Assembly (NCBI GenBank): GCA_963700775.1
Contig: CAVOYU010000003.1
Location: forward strand, 1-64,000
Direction: 5' to 3'
Length of the DNA: 64,000 nt
Origin: Thermohalobaculum sp963700775
GTDB lineage: Bacteria; Pseudomonadota; Alphaproteobacteria; Rhodobacterales; Rhodobacteraceae
Shown here piece after piece: positions 53,298-62,517 of this stretch. The notes beneath the pieces were generated by a model that saw only the letters and a list, made by a program, of their open reading frames with translations, did not search any database and had not been told where the DNA came from. The position numbers and the translations under genes are program-made. Each line of letters starts with the position of its first letter. Within the stretch, counting starts at the first letter, position 1.

Positions 53298-54031
53298 CCG
53301 CCCGCATCCTGCTGCTCGCCGGCACCGCCGAGGCACGCGAGACCGCCCGCCTCCTGGCCGCCATCCCGGGCCTCGCGGTCACTGCCTCGCTCGCCGGAGT
53401 CACGGCGGAACCCGCTCCGATTGCCGCCGAGACCCGCCGCGGCGGCTTCGGCGGCGCCGCGGGACTGGCCGCATGGCTCCGCGCGCATGCGGCGGCGGCG
53501 CTGGTCGACGCGACCCACCCCTTCGCCGCGCAGATGGCAGCCAATGCGGCGGCGGCCTGCGCGGCTGCCGGAACGCCCCGCCTGCGGCTGCTCCGCCCCG
53601 CCTGGGAACCCGAGCCCGGCTGGCGGCCGGTCCCCGACCTCGCCACCGCCGCCGCGGCCCTGCCCGGAGGCGCCCGCGTCCTGCTGACCACGGGCCGGCG
53701 GGACCTCGATCCCTTCCTCGCCCGCACCGACCTGCAATTGGTGCTGCGCTCGATCGAGCCGCTCGCCGGGCTGCCCGGCCACGTGGAGACGATCACCGCC
53801 CGCCCGCCCTTCGCGCTCGATGACGAGATTGCCCTGATGCGCGGGCACGGGATCACCCATCTGGTGTCGAAGAACTCCGGCGGTCCCGGCCGGGCCAAGC
53901 TCGATGCGGCGGCGCGACTCGGCCTGCCGGTGCTGATGGTCGCGCGCCCGGCGCCTCCGCCCGGCCCGAGCGCCGCGTCCCCTGCCGAGGCGGTCGCCTG
54001 GGTGGCGCGGACGGTCGCAATCCGCCCATGA
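53294..54031 (+). CDS. cobK: Precorrin-6A reductase
   Basis: 245 residues. ILLLAGTAEARETARLLAAIPG at the start, AALVDATHPFAAQMAANAAAAC, LRLLRPAWEPEPGW, VLLTTGRRDLDPF and SKNSGGPGRAKLDAAARLGLPVLMVARP are diagnostic of CobK/CbiJ. NADPH-dependent reduction of precorrin-6A (C18-C19). Coupled to cbiD by ATGA overlap. Confidence 0.94.
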   Translation: MTARILLLAGTAEARETARLLAAIPGLAVTASLAGVTAEPAPIAAETRRGGFGGAAGLAAWLRAHAAAALVDATHPFAAQMAANAAAACAAAGTPRLRLLRPAWEPEPGWRPVPDLATAAAALPGGARVLLTTGRRDLDPFLARTDLQLVLRSIEPLAGLPGHVETITARPPFALDDEIALMRGHGITHLVSKNSGGPGRAKLDAAARLGLPVLMVARPAPPPGPSAASPAEAVAWVARTVAIRP

Positions 54032-54064
54032 CGGCCACGCGCCCCCCCTCCGCCGCCGTTCCGC

Positions 54065-54094
54065 TTGACACCTCCCGCACTTTCATCGAACTGT
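54065..54094 (+). promoter_or_regulatory. Candidate promoter of the riboswitch operon
   Basis: TTGACA at 54065-54070 is a consensus -35 box. After an 18-bp spacer, AACTGT at 54089-54094 is a weak -10. It lies just upstream of the cobalamin riboswitch, where a promoter is required. Confidence 0.45.
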
Positions 54095-54097
54095 GAG

Positions 54098-54330
54098 CCT
54101 GCATGGTTCCGGAGGGCCCGCATGAGCGGGTCCCGGAATAATAGGGAATGCGGAAAGGGCCGACCCAAGCCGGGGGCCAGGAGCCGCAGCCGCCCCCGCG
54201 ACTGTATGCGGTGAGCTGCCCCGCTTAGCCACTGGCCGGAGAGCCGGGAAGGCAGGGACAGCGAGGCCAAGGGGAACAACCCCAGGGCCGGAGCCGCGAG
54301 CCAGGAGACCTGCCAGGCGCCCGAGGCAAC
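54098..54330 (+). ncRNA. Cobalamin (AdoCbl) riboswitch
   Basis: All conserved blocks occur in order: GGTTCC, AATAGGGAATGCGG (about 54139-54153), GCCGCCCCCGCGACTGTA (about 54188-54205), GCCACTGG (54228-54235) and the B12-box-like GCCAGGAGACCTGCC (54300-54314). A following stem CCCGTC/GACGGG (54335-54352) ends directly at the AGGAG ribosome site of cbtB (54355-54359), so ligand binding most likely blocks translation start. It controls cobalt import, lower-ligand synthesis and the late cobalt chelatase. Confidence 0.95.
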
Positions 54331-54334
54331 CATC

Positions 54335-54352
54335 CCCGTCGGGTGTGACGGG
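54335..54352 (+). promoter_or_regulatory. Expression-platform hairpin at the cbtB ribosome site
   Basis: CCCGTC-GGGTGT-GACGGG is a perfect 6-bp stem. The AGGAG of cbtB starts three bases later. Position suggests switching of ribosome access, not termination (no T-run). Confidence 0.55.
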
Positions 54353-54366
54353 ACAGGAGTGAAACG

Positions 54367-54543
54367 ATGACGACCCCTTCCTCTTCTGCGATCCGCACGC
54401 GCAGCGACGCCAGCCTGGCGACCATCCTCTTCGTCGCCTTCCTCGGCGCCGGTCTGCTTTTCGCCGCCGGCTTCGCCAATTCCGCGGTAATGCACGATGC
54501 GGCGCATGACACGCGCCACTCGGTCGGCTTTCCCTGCCACTGA
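54367..54543 (+). CDS. cbtB: Cobalt transporter subunit CbtB
   Basis: 58 residues, too small to notice without context. One membrane segment (ATILFVAFLGAGLLFAAGFANS) and the characteristic C-terminal His motif HDAAHDTRHSVGFPCH, which binds cobalt. Directly under the cobalamin riboswitch and followed after 15 bp by cbtA. Confidence 0.92.
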   Translation: MTTPSSSAIRTRSDASLATILFVAFLGAGLLFAAGFANSAVMHDAAHDTRHSVGFPCH

Positions 54544-54558
54544 GCTGACGGACCGGAC

Positions 54559-55305
54559 ATGCTGAAAACATTGCTGGCCAGCGCCCTGTTCGCTGGCCTG
54601 ATCGCTGGGCTGTTCGCCGCTGGGCTGCAGCAGGCGTTTCTTGTGCCGCTGATCACCGAGGCCGAGCTCTACGAGACCGGCCAGCTTTCCCATTTCGGCG
54701 GTGACGCGGCCGCGACCCACGAGCAGGGCGCCGGCACGGCCGCCGCCACGCATGACCACACCGCGCATGACCACGCCACCGCCAGGCAGGCCGGCGAAGG
54801 CGACAGCGGCGAACGGACGGTTCTGACCGTGCTGTTCACCGTGCTGACCATCTGTGGCTTCGGCCTGATCACGGTTGCCGGATTCGCACTGGCCGAACGG
54901 ATGGGCCTCGCCCGGGTCGATCTGCGCACGGGACTGCTCTTCGGCCTCGCCGGTTACGCCGCGACCCAGCTGATGCCGGGGCTCGGCCTGTCGCCCGAGC
55001 TGCCGGGCTCGGCGGCCGGCGGGCTGGAGGAACGCCAGCTCTGGTGGATCATGACCGTCGTCGCCACGCTCGCTGGGATCGGGCTGCTCGCCTGGGGAAA
55101 TCCGGTGCTCAAGCTGGCGGGCGCGGCGCTGATCGCCCTGCCCCATCTGGTCGGCGCCCCGCATCCCGAGGAGCTGACCGGCGTGGTGCCGCCCGAACTC
55201 GCCGCCCATTTCGCGGCGCGGGCCCTGGCGGTCGGCGCATTGACCTGGGCCGCGCTCGGCGCTCTGGCAGGGCATTTCTGGTCGCGCGAGAGCGCGGCGG
55301 GTTGA
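54559..55305 (+). CDS. cbtA: Cobalt transporter subunit CbtA
   Basis: 248 residues with about five to six membrane spans. Starts LKTLLASALFAGLIAGLFAAGLQQAFLVPLITEAELYE, then a His-rich loop (THEQGAGTAAATHDHTAHDHA) and conserved GYAATQLMPGLGLSPELPGS, VGAPHPEE. CbtA with CbtB is the proposed B12-regulated cobalt uptake system. Intact frame. Confidence 0.92.
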   Translation: MLKTLLASALFAGLIAGLFAAGLQQAFLVPLITEAELYETGQLSHFGGDAAATHEQGAGTAAATHDHTAHDHATARQAGEGDSGERTVLTVLFTVLTICGFGLITVAGFALAERMGLARVDLRTGLLFGLAGYAATQLMPGLGLSPELPGSAAGGLEERQLWWIMTVVATLAGIGLLAWGNPVLKLAGAALIALPHLVGAPHPEELTGVVPPELAAHFAARALAVGALTWAALGALAGHFWSRESAAG

Positions 55306-55318
55306 GGACAGGCACCGG

Positions 55319-55948
55319 ATGGATTTCAGCGACGAGTTCCGTGCCCGGCTGGCCGAGCTCTTCGCCTGGCGCCGCGACGTGCGCCGCTTCCGGCCTGATC
55401 CGGTGGCACCGGAGCTGGTGCAGCGCCTTCTCGGCCAGACCGGAATGGCCCCCTCCGTCGGCCTCTCCGAGCCATGGCGCTTCGTCATGGTCGAGAGCGC
55501 GGCGGCCCGCGCCGCCGCGCTCGCCAATTTCGAGGCCGCCAACGCCGAGGCGCTGAAGGGCTACACCGGCGATCAGGCAAGGACCTACGCCACGCTCAAG
55601 CTCTCGGGCATGCGCGATGCGCCGAGCCAGATCGCGGTGTTCTGCGATGAGAGCACGGCACAGGGCGCCGGTCTCGGCCTGCGGACCATGACCGAGATGC
55701 GCCGCTATTCCGTCGTCTGCGCCATCATGCAGCTCTGGCTCGCGGCTCGCGCCGAGGGGCTGGGTGTCGGCTGGGTCTCGATCCTCGACCCCGGCCGCCT
55801 TTCGCGCGACCTGGACATCCCCGCCAGCTGGCGGCTCGTCGCCTATCTTTGCCTCGGCTGGCCCGAGGAGGAGCACGAGGACGCCGAACTTCAGCGCGCC
55901 GGCTGGGAAGCCCGGCGCGGCATCGACAACCGGGTCTTGACCCGATAG
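55319..55948 (+). CDS. bluB: 5,6-dimethylbenzimidazole synthase
   Basis: 209 residues, nitroreductase fold. FAWRRDVRRFRPDPVAPELVQRLL, MAPSVGLSEPWRFVMVES, LKLSGMRDAPSQIAVFCDE and GVGWVSILDP match BluB; the small Gly/Ser-rich FMN pocket and missing nicotinamide site are family features. It breaks FMNH2 to DMB for CobT. ATG 13 bp after cbtA. Confidence 0.93.
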   Translation: MDFSDEFRARLAELFAWRRDVRRFRPDPVAPELVQRLLGQTGMAPSVGLSEPWRFVMVESAAARAAALANFEAANAEALKGYTGDQARTYATLKLSGMRDAPSQIAVFCDESTAQGAGLGLRTMTEMRRYSVVCAIMQLWLAARAEGLGVGWVSILDPGRLSRDLDIPASWRLVAYLCLGWPEEEHEDAELQRAGWEARRGIDNRVLTR

Positions 55949-55957
55949 GAGCACCCC

Positions 55958-57040
55958 ATGCCCGCCAAGACCCCAGCCCCCGGAAAGATCCCGGCAACCG
56001 TGATCACCGGCTTCCTCGGCGCCGGCAAGACCACGCTGATCCGTAACCTTCTGGCCCGCAACGGCGGCAAGCGGATCGCCCTCGTGATCAACGAGTTCGG
56101 CGACATCGGCGTCGACGGCGAGGTGCTGAAGGGCTGCGGCGACGCGCTCTGCGCCGAGGACGACATCATCGAGCTCTCGAACGGCTGCATCTGCTGCACG
56201 GTGGCCGACGACTTCGTGCCGACGATGAAGAAGCTGATCGACCGCGCAACCCCACCCGACCACATCGTCATCGAGACCTCGGGTCTGGCGCTGCCGCAGC
56301 CGCTGGTCCGCGCCTTCAACTGGCCCGAGATCCGCACCCGCGTCACCGTCGACAGCGTCGTCACCGTGGTCGACGGCCCGGCCACCGCCGATGGCCGCTT
56401 CGCCCATGACGAGGCCGCTGTCGACGCCCAGCGCGAAGCCGACGGCAGCCTCGACCACGAGACTCCGCTCTCCGAGCTCTTCGAGGACCAGCTCGCCTGT
56501 GCCGACATGGTGGTGATCTCGAAGACCGACCGGATGGAGGGCGCGTCGGTCGAGGACGTGCTCGGCCAGCTTTCCGGCCAGGCCCGCCCCGGCGTCCGTT
56601 TCCTCCGCTCCGACGCCGCCGGGCTGGCGCCCGAGGTGCTGCTCGGCCTCGGCATCGGCGCCGAGAGCGATATGGAACGCCGGGGCGAGGTGCATCATCA
56701 CCACCACGACGATGACGAGGACGACGACCACCACGACGCCGGGCACGAGCACGGCCACGACGAGTTCGAGACCTTCGCCCTGACACTCGGAGAAATCGCC
56801 GATCCCGCAGCCTATGGCGAGCGGCTGGCCGAGACGATCCGCGCCCACGACATCCTGCGCCTCAAGGGTTTCGCGGCGGTGGCGGGCAAGCCGATGCGCC
56901 TCGTGGTGCAGGCGGTCGGCCCCCGCATCGAGACCTGGTACGACCGCCCCTTCGGCCACGACCCCCGCGCCACCCGGCTCGTGGTGATCGGCGAGGCCGG
57001 GCTCGACCGCGCGGCCATCGAGGCGGCGCTGCGGCCATGA
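55958..57040 (+). CDS. cobW: CobW G3E-family GTPase
   Basis: 360 residues. Walker A TGFLGAGKTTLIRNLL, Walker B/G3 VINEFGDIGVDGE, metal motif SNGCICCTVADDF (CxCC), the ETSGLALPQP segment and guanine-specific SKTD. A His/Asp-rich loop (HHHHHDDDEDDDHHD, about residues 247-262) separates the C-terminal CobW domain. It probably delivers cobalt to CobN. Coupled to the GNAT gene by ATGA overlap. Confidence 0.94.
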   Translation: MPAKTPAPGKIPATVITGFLGAGKTTLIRNLLARNGGKRIALVINEFGDIGVDGEVLKGCGDALCAEDDIIELSNGCICCTVADDFVPTMKKLIDRATPPDHIVIETSGLALPQPLVRAFNWPEIRTRVTVDSVVTVVDGPATADGRFAHDEAAVDAQREADGSLDHETPLSELFEDQLACADMVVISKTDRMEGASVEDVLGQLSGQARPGVRFLRSDAAGLAPEVLLGLGIGAESDMERRGEVHHHHHDDDEDDDHHDAGHEHGHDEFETFALTLGEIADPAAYGERLAETIRAHDILRLKGFAAVAGKPMRLVVQAVGPRIETWYDRPFGHDPRATRLVVIGEAGLDRAAIEAALRP

Positions 57041-57486
57041 GCGCCACCATCGAGCAGGGCATCCCCAAAGAGGCGCGCCACCTGCTCGAGGCCAGCCACC
57101 GGATGATGCTCGAGCTCTTCGACCCGGAGTCGAACCACTTCCTCAGCCTGGATGCCCTCGCCCGGCCCGACATCCGCTTCTTCGTCGCCCGGCTCGATGG
57201 CCGCGTCGCCGGCTGCGGGGCGCTGGCGATCCGCGACGGCTATGGCGAGATCAAGTCGATGTTCGTCGACCCCGAGATCCGCCGCGCCGGCATCGCCGCC
57301 GGACTGATGGCACGGCTGGAGGCCGAGGCGCAGGCGCTCGGCCTTCCCTGGCTCCGGCTCGAGACCGGCAATCTCCTGCACGCCGCCCACGCCCTCTACG
57401 CCCGCTGCGGCTTCGCCCTCTGCGGCCCCTTCGGCGACTACCAGGCGCATCCGCAGAGCGTGTTCATGGAAAAGCGGCTCGGGTGA
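57037..57486 (+). CDS. GNAT-family N-acetyltransferase
   Basis: 149 residues. Acetyl-CoA motif MFVDPEIRRAGIAAGLMARLEAEAQALG (R-x-x-G-x-G/A type, here RRAGIA), then LRLETGNLLHAAHALYARCGF. The substrate is unknown. Overlap with cobW suggests coexpression, though GNAT genes in cob operons need not act in the pathway. Confidence 0.85.
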   Translation: MSATIEQGIPKEARHLLEASHRMMLELFDPESNHFLSLDALARPDIRFFVARLDGRVAGCGALAIRDGYGEIKSMFVDPEIRRAGIAAGLMARLEAEAQALGLPWLRLETGNLLHAAHALYARCGFALCGPFGDYQAHPQSVFMEKRLG

Positions 57487-57514
57487 TGGACGCCGGCCAC
57501 GCCACATCCATCGA

Positions 57515-57598
57515 TGTTCCGGGCCCGACCCGGGACCTCGATGGCGGGCGCGCTGCCCCGCGAGGCCCCGCATCGAATGCGGGGCAGCCAGAGTAACC
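57515..57598. repeat. Intergenic palindromes before cobN
   Basis: GTTCCGGGCCCGACCCGGGACC and GCCCCGCATCGAATGCGGGGC are two consecutive GC-rich dyads filling the gap between the GNAT gene and cobN. They resemble the repeats at 30.6 and 45.7 kb in position and build. Confidence 0.6.
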
Positions 57599-57599
57599 C

Positions 57600-60500
57600 A
57601 TGCACCTCCTCCTCGCCCAGCCCGGAGAGGCCACCGACCCCTCGCAGGCCGTCGATCTCGGCCAGGCCCCGGCCGAGGTGATCGTGATCACCGCCGCCGA
57701 CACCGAACTGGCGGCGCTGGCCGAGGCCCGCGCCGCGCTCGGCGACGAGGCGCCGGAGCTGCGCCTCGCCTCCCTCCTGCACCTGACCCATCCGATGTCG
57801 GTCGACCTACTACCTCGACCAGACCGCGACCGGGTCCCGCCTGGTCGTCGCGCGCGTCCTCGGCGGCGAGGGCTACTGGCCCTACGGGATCGAGCAGTTC
57901 GCCGCCCGCCTCGGCGCCGCCGGCATCCCCTTCGCCGCGCTGCCGGGCGACGACAAGCCCGACGCCGCGCTGCGCCGGGTCTCGACCGTGGCGGCGGAGG
58001 ACTACGACGCCTTCTGGGCCTACCTCGTCGAGGGCGGGCCGGAGAACGCCACAAACTTCCTGCGCTACGCCCGCTGGATGCTCGGGCGCGAGCCGGCCGG
58101 CGCCGCAAGCCCCTCCCCCCTTGTGGGGGAGGGGTTGGGGAGAGGGGAAGGTGCCCCGCCCCCCGCCCGACCTCTGCTCCGCGCCGGCGTCTACTGGCCC
58201 GGCGCCGGGGTGGCCGACCTCGACGCCGCCCGCGCCGCCTGGCCCGAGGGCGCGCCTGTCGTTCCAATCGTCTTCTACCGCGCGCTGGTGCAGGGCGCCG
58301 GGCTCCACCCGGTGAACCGCCTGGTCCGCGCCTGCCTCGCCGAGGGCCTCGCCCCCCTCCCGGTGTTCGTCGCCTCGCTGAAGGACCCGGTCTCGGCGGC
58401 CACTCTGGAGACCCTTTTCGCCGAGGCCCCGCCCGCGGTCATCCTCAACGCCACCAGCTTCGCGGTATCCTCGCCCCAGGCCGCGACCCACGTGCCGACG
58501 GTGCTCGACCGGCCGGGGGTGCCGGTCCTCCAGGCGGTCTTCGCCTCCGGCACCGAGGAGGCCTGGCAGGCGGGCCTGAACGGACTCTCGGCCCGCGACA
58601 TCGCCATGAACGTGGCGCTTCCCGAGATCGACGGCCGCATCCTGGCCCGCGCCGTCAGCTTCAAGGGCGAGGCCTATTTCGACGAGGCCACCCAGTGCCG
58701 GATCAGCGCCTACCGGGCGCAGGGCGACCGGGTGACCTTCACCGCGCAACTCGCTGGCGCGTGGGCGAAACTCGCCCGCACGCCCGCCGCCGAGAAGCGC
58801 GTCGCCATCGTGCTGGCGAACTACCCGAACAAGGACGGGCGGCTGGCGAATGGCGTCGGCCTCGACACACCGCAGAGCGTCGCCAACATTCTCTCTGCGC
58901 TCAAGACTGCCGGCTACCGCCTTCACGACGCACCGAAATCCGCTGCCGACCTGATGGCCCGCATACAGTCCGGCCCAACCAACTGGCTCCCCGACCGATC
59001 GCGCCGGCAGGGTGGCGAGACGCTATCGCTCGCCGACTACCAGATCTTCTGGTCCGAGCTTCCCTGGGAGGTCCGCCGCCGCATCGAGGAACGCTGGGGC
59101 AGCCCCGAGCAGGATCCCTTCTACATCGAGGGCGAGGTCGATTGCGGCCGCTTTGCCCTCTCGATCCAGAGCTTCGGCAACGTCGTCGTCGGCATCCAGC
59201 CGGCGCGGGGTTACAATGTCGACCCGAAGGCGACCTACCACGCGCCGGATCTGGTGCCGCCGCACAACTACCTCGCCTTCTACGCCTGGCTCCGCCGCGA
59301 GTTCCGCGCCGACGCGGTGATCCATTTCGGCAAGCACGGCAACCTGGAATGGCTGCCGGGCAAGTCGCTGGCGCTGTCGGCCGAATGCTTCCCCGAGGCG
59401 GTGCTGGGCCCCGTCCCGCACCTCTATCCGTTCATCGTCAACGACCCCGGCGAGGGCACGCAGGCCAAGCGCCGGACCTCCGCCGTCATCCTCGACCACC
59501 TGACCCCGCCGCTGACCCGCGCCGAGACCTACGGGCCGCTCAAGGAGCTCGAGGCGCTGGTCGACGAGTACTACGAGGCCAGCGGCGTCGACCCCCGCCG
59601 GCTCGACCACCTGCGCAAGGAGATCCGCTCGCTGCTCTCCGCCTCCCGCCTCGACGCCGATGCCGGGATCACGCCGGAGATGGACGAGACCGCCGCGCTC
59701 ACCCGGCTCGACACCTATCTCTGCGACCTCAAGGAAAGCCAGATCCGCGACGGCCTCCACGTCTTCGGCACGGCTCCCGCAGGCGATCTGGAACGCGACC
59801 TCGCCATCGCGCTGGTGCGCGTCCCGCGCGGCGACGGCAAGGGCGGCAACGCCTCGCTGATCCGGGCGCTGTCGCATGACTGCGGCATCGACCCGGAGGC
59901 CTTCGACCCACTCGACTGCGAGATGGGCGCGCCTTGGGACGGTCCCCGCCACAAGTTCCTATGGGCCGCCGGCAGCGTCACCGAGCCCTGGCGGACCAAT
60001 GGCGACACGGTCGAGCGGCTCGAGAAGCTGGCCCAGCTCGCGATCCAGTGGCCCGAGACGCCCAAACACTTCCGCCACACCGCCCCGGTGCTTGAGGCGC
60101 TGCACGCCGAGATCCTCCCCGCCATCCGCGCCTGCGGCGAGGCCGAGCGCGGCGCGCTGCTCGCCGGCCTCGAGGGCCGCTTCATCCCGCCCGGCCCTTC
60201 GGGCGCCCCCACCCGCGGCCGTCCGGACGTGCTGCCGACGGGGCGCAACTTCTTCTCGGTCGACAGCCGCGCCGTTCCCACCCCCGCCGCCTGGACCCTC
60301 GGCTGGCACTCGGCGAGCCTGCTGATCGAGCGCCACCTCCAGGACCAGGGCGACTGGCCGCGCGCCCTCGTCGTCACCGCCTGGGGCACCTCGAACATGC
60401 GCACCGGCGGCGACGACATCGCCCAGGCCCTGGCGCTGATGGGCGTGCGCCCGCGGTGGGACCAGGCCAGCCGGCGGGTGACGGGGTTCGAGATCATCCC

Positions 60501-61431
60501 CCTCGACCACCTCGACCGGCCCCGCGTCGACGTGACGCTCCGCATCTCCGGCTTCTTCCGCGACGCCTTCCCGGCGCAGATCGAGCTCTTCGACGCCGCC
60601 GCCCGCGCGGTCATGGCGCTGGACGAGCCCGAGGACCGGAACCCGCTCGCCGCCCGCTACCGGGCCGAGACCGCCCGGCTCGACCGCCGAAGGCGCCGAG
60701 CCGGCCGAGGCTGCCCGCCGCGCCGGTTACCGCGTCTTCGGCTCGAAGCCCGGCGCCTACGGCGCGGGCCTCCAGGCGCTGATCGACGAGCGGCTGTGGA
60801 ACGACCGCGCCGACCTCGCCGAGGCCTATCTCGAATGGGGCGGTTACGCCTATTCCCGCGAGGCCGAGGGGGTGCGCGAGCGCGCGCTGTTCGAGACCCG
60901 GCTCGGCCAGGCCGAGGCGGTGGTGCAGAACCAGGACAACCGCGAGCACGACCTGCTCGACTCCGACGACTACTACCAGTTCGAGGGCGGCGCGGCGGCC
61001 GCCATCGAGCACCTGCGGGCGCCGCGCCCGGCCGGTCTACCACAACGACCACTCCCGCCCCGAGCGCCCCGTGATCCGCACGCTGGAGGAAGAAGTCGGC
61101 CGCGTGGTGCGCTCCCGCGTCGTCAACCCGAAATGGCTCGCCGGCGTCATGCGCCACGGCTACAAGGGCGCCTTCGAGATCGCCGCGACGGTCGACTACC
61201 TGTTCGCCTTCGCCGCCACCACGCACGCGGTCGAAGAGCCACCACTTCGACCTCGTCCACGAGGCGGTGCTGGAGGACGAGACGGTGCGCAATTTCATCG
61301 CCGAGGCCAACCCTGCGGCGCTCCGCGAGATCGCCGAGCGAATGCGCGAGGCCGAGGCGCGAGGGCTGTGGCAGCCGCGCTCGAACAGCGCCCGCGCCCT
61401 TCTCGACAGCCTGACCGGAGCCCCGCGATGA
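57600..61431 (+). CDS. cobN: Cobaltochelatase subunit CobN, four single-base insertions
   Basis: The large ATP-dependent subunit that inserts Co into hydrogenobyrinic a,c-diamide. Corrected length is about 1275 residues, normal for CobN. Segments: MHLLLAQPGEATDPSQAVDLG, HPMSVDYY, VRVLGGEGYWPYG-type region, VAIVLANYPNKDGRLANGVGLDTPQS, VIHFGKHGNLEWLPGKSLALS, YPFIVNDPGEGTQAKRRTSAVILDHLTPPL, RVFGSKPGAYGAGLQ, VYHNDHSRPERPVIRTLEEEVGRVVRSRVVNPKWL. Frame slips of +1 occur near 57810, 60690, 61035 and 61235, each fixed by dropping one base. A palindromic element is inserted in the N-terminal part. Stop overlaps the next ATG. Confidence 0.92.
58107..58160 (+). repeat. Palindromic element inside cobN
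   Basis: CCCCTCCCCCCTTGTGGGGGAGGGG followed by TTGGGGAGAGGGG. Translated as SPSPLVGEGLGRGEGAPPP between conserved CobN segments. Same element as in cobJ but in the opposite orientation, so it is tolerated in different reading frames. Confidence 0.85.
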
Positions 61432-62517
61432 CCCCCATCGCCCCCGCCGACCTCCGCGCCCTCTACGACCGCCGCCCGGGCCGCACTGGCGTCCTTCCCC
61501 AGCCGCGAGGCCGCGCGCTTCGCCGCCGCGCTGCCCGCCGATCCGGGGACGCCGCGCCCGCTCGCCCCGGTCTGGAAGCCGGGCGCCGCGCAGCTTGGCG
61601 CGGTCCGGCCGGCGGCGGCGTTCGCGCCGCTCCTCGGCCTGATGCGCGACCGGGCCGAGGGGCTCGAATGGCGGCAATCCTACTCCGCCGCCGAGATCGG
61701 CGAGAGCTACCTGAAGGGCATGGGCTATGTCGAGCTGATGGGGCTGCGCGGCCACTACCCCTCGGACACGGTCGCCTTCGGCTTCGTCGCCATCGGCCCC
61801 GACAGCCTCTATCCCGAACACCGGCACCGTTCCGAGGAGATCTACGCCATCCTCTCCGGCACCGGCGAGTGGCGCTACGACCTCGGCCCCTGGACCCGGC
61901 ACGGCGCCGGCGAGGCGGTGCATTCGGCGCCGAACCGCTGGCACGCGCTGCGCACCGGGGCCGGGCCACTGGTGATGCTCTACGCCTGGATGGGCGGCGA
62001 TCTGGCGCAGAAGTCCGAGATCGCCCCGCCGGGCGCCGCCATGGAGCCCCGCCGCCTGACCTCCGCCTACCAGCACTGGGACGCCGTGCTGGCCCTGATC
62101 CTCGACGCCTTCGCCTTCATGGAGGGCCGCATCGACCCGCCCTCCTCGGCGCACCGCCTGACGGTCGCCGAGATGGCCGCCCAGGCCGGCACCGGCGCGG
62201 TCTGGGCCATCGAGGAGCAGGGCCGTCCGGTCGCCTGTCTGTTCGCCAAGCCCAGGGGCGACGCGCTCTACCTCGGCAAGCTCGCCGTGGCGCGGAGCCA
62301 CCGCAACCGCGGCCTTGCCGGCATCCTGGCCGCGGCCGCCGAGACCGAGGCCCGCGCCCGCGGCCTCGCGCGGCTCGAGCTCGAGACCCGGGTCGAGCTC
62401 ACGGAGAACCATGCCGCCTTCGCCCGGCTCGGCTTCGCGAAGACCGGCGAGACCGCGCATTCCGGCTACGACCGCCCGACCAGCATCACCATGAGCCGCC
62501 CGCTCGGCCCGGTCTGA
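61428..62517 (+). CDS. DMSP-lyase-like cupin fused to GNAT acetyltransferase, one frameshift
   Basis: After removing one C near 61472 (TACGACCGCC), a 362-residue protein reads ALYDAARAALASFPSREAARFAAALP, a helical N-part, then a cupin with motif 1 EHRHRSEEIYAILSGTGEW (HxHxxxExY) and motif 2 PNRWHALRTG (PxxxHxxxT). This matches the DMSP-lyase-like (DddQ/DddL type) cupin layout. From about residue 205 a GNAT domain follows: FAFMEGRIDPPSSAHRL, LYLGKLAVARSHRNRGLAGILAAAAETEARARG, ENHAAFARLGFAKTGETAHSG. No stop separates them, but MEPRRL could be a separate start if a base error hides a stop. ATGA overlap with cobN. Confidence 0.7.

Noticed and set aside
53248..55542. A 764-codon minus-strand ORF
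   Set aside because: It overlaps cobK, the riboswitch, cbtB and cbtA, all of which have strong specific evidence on the plus strand.
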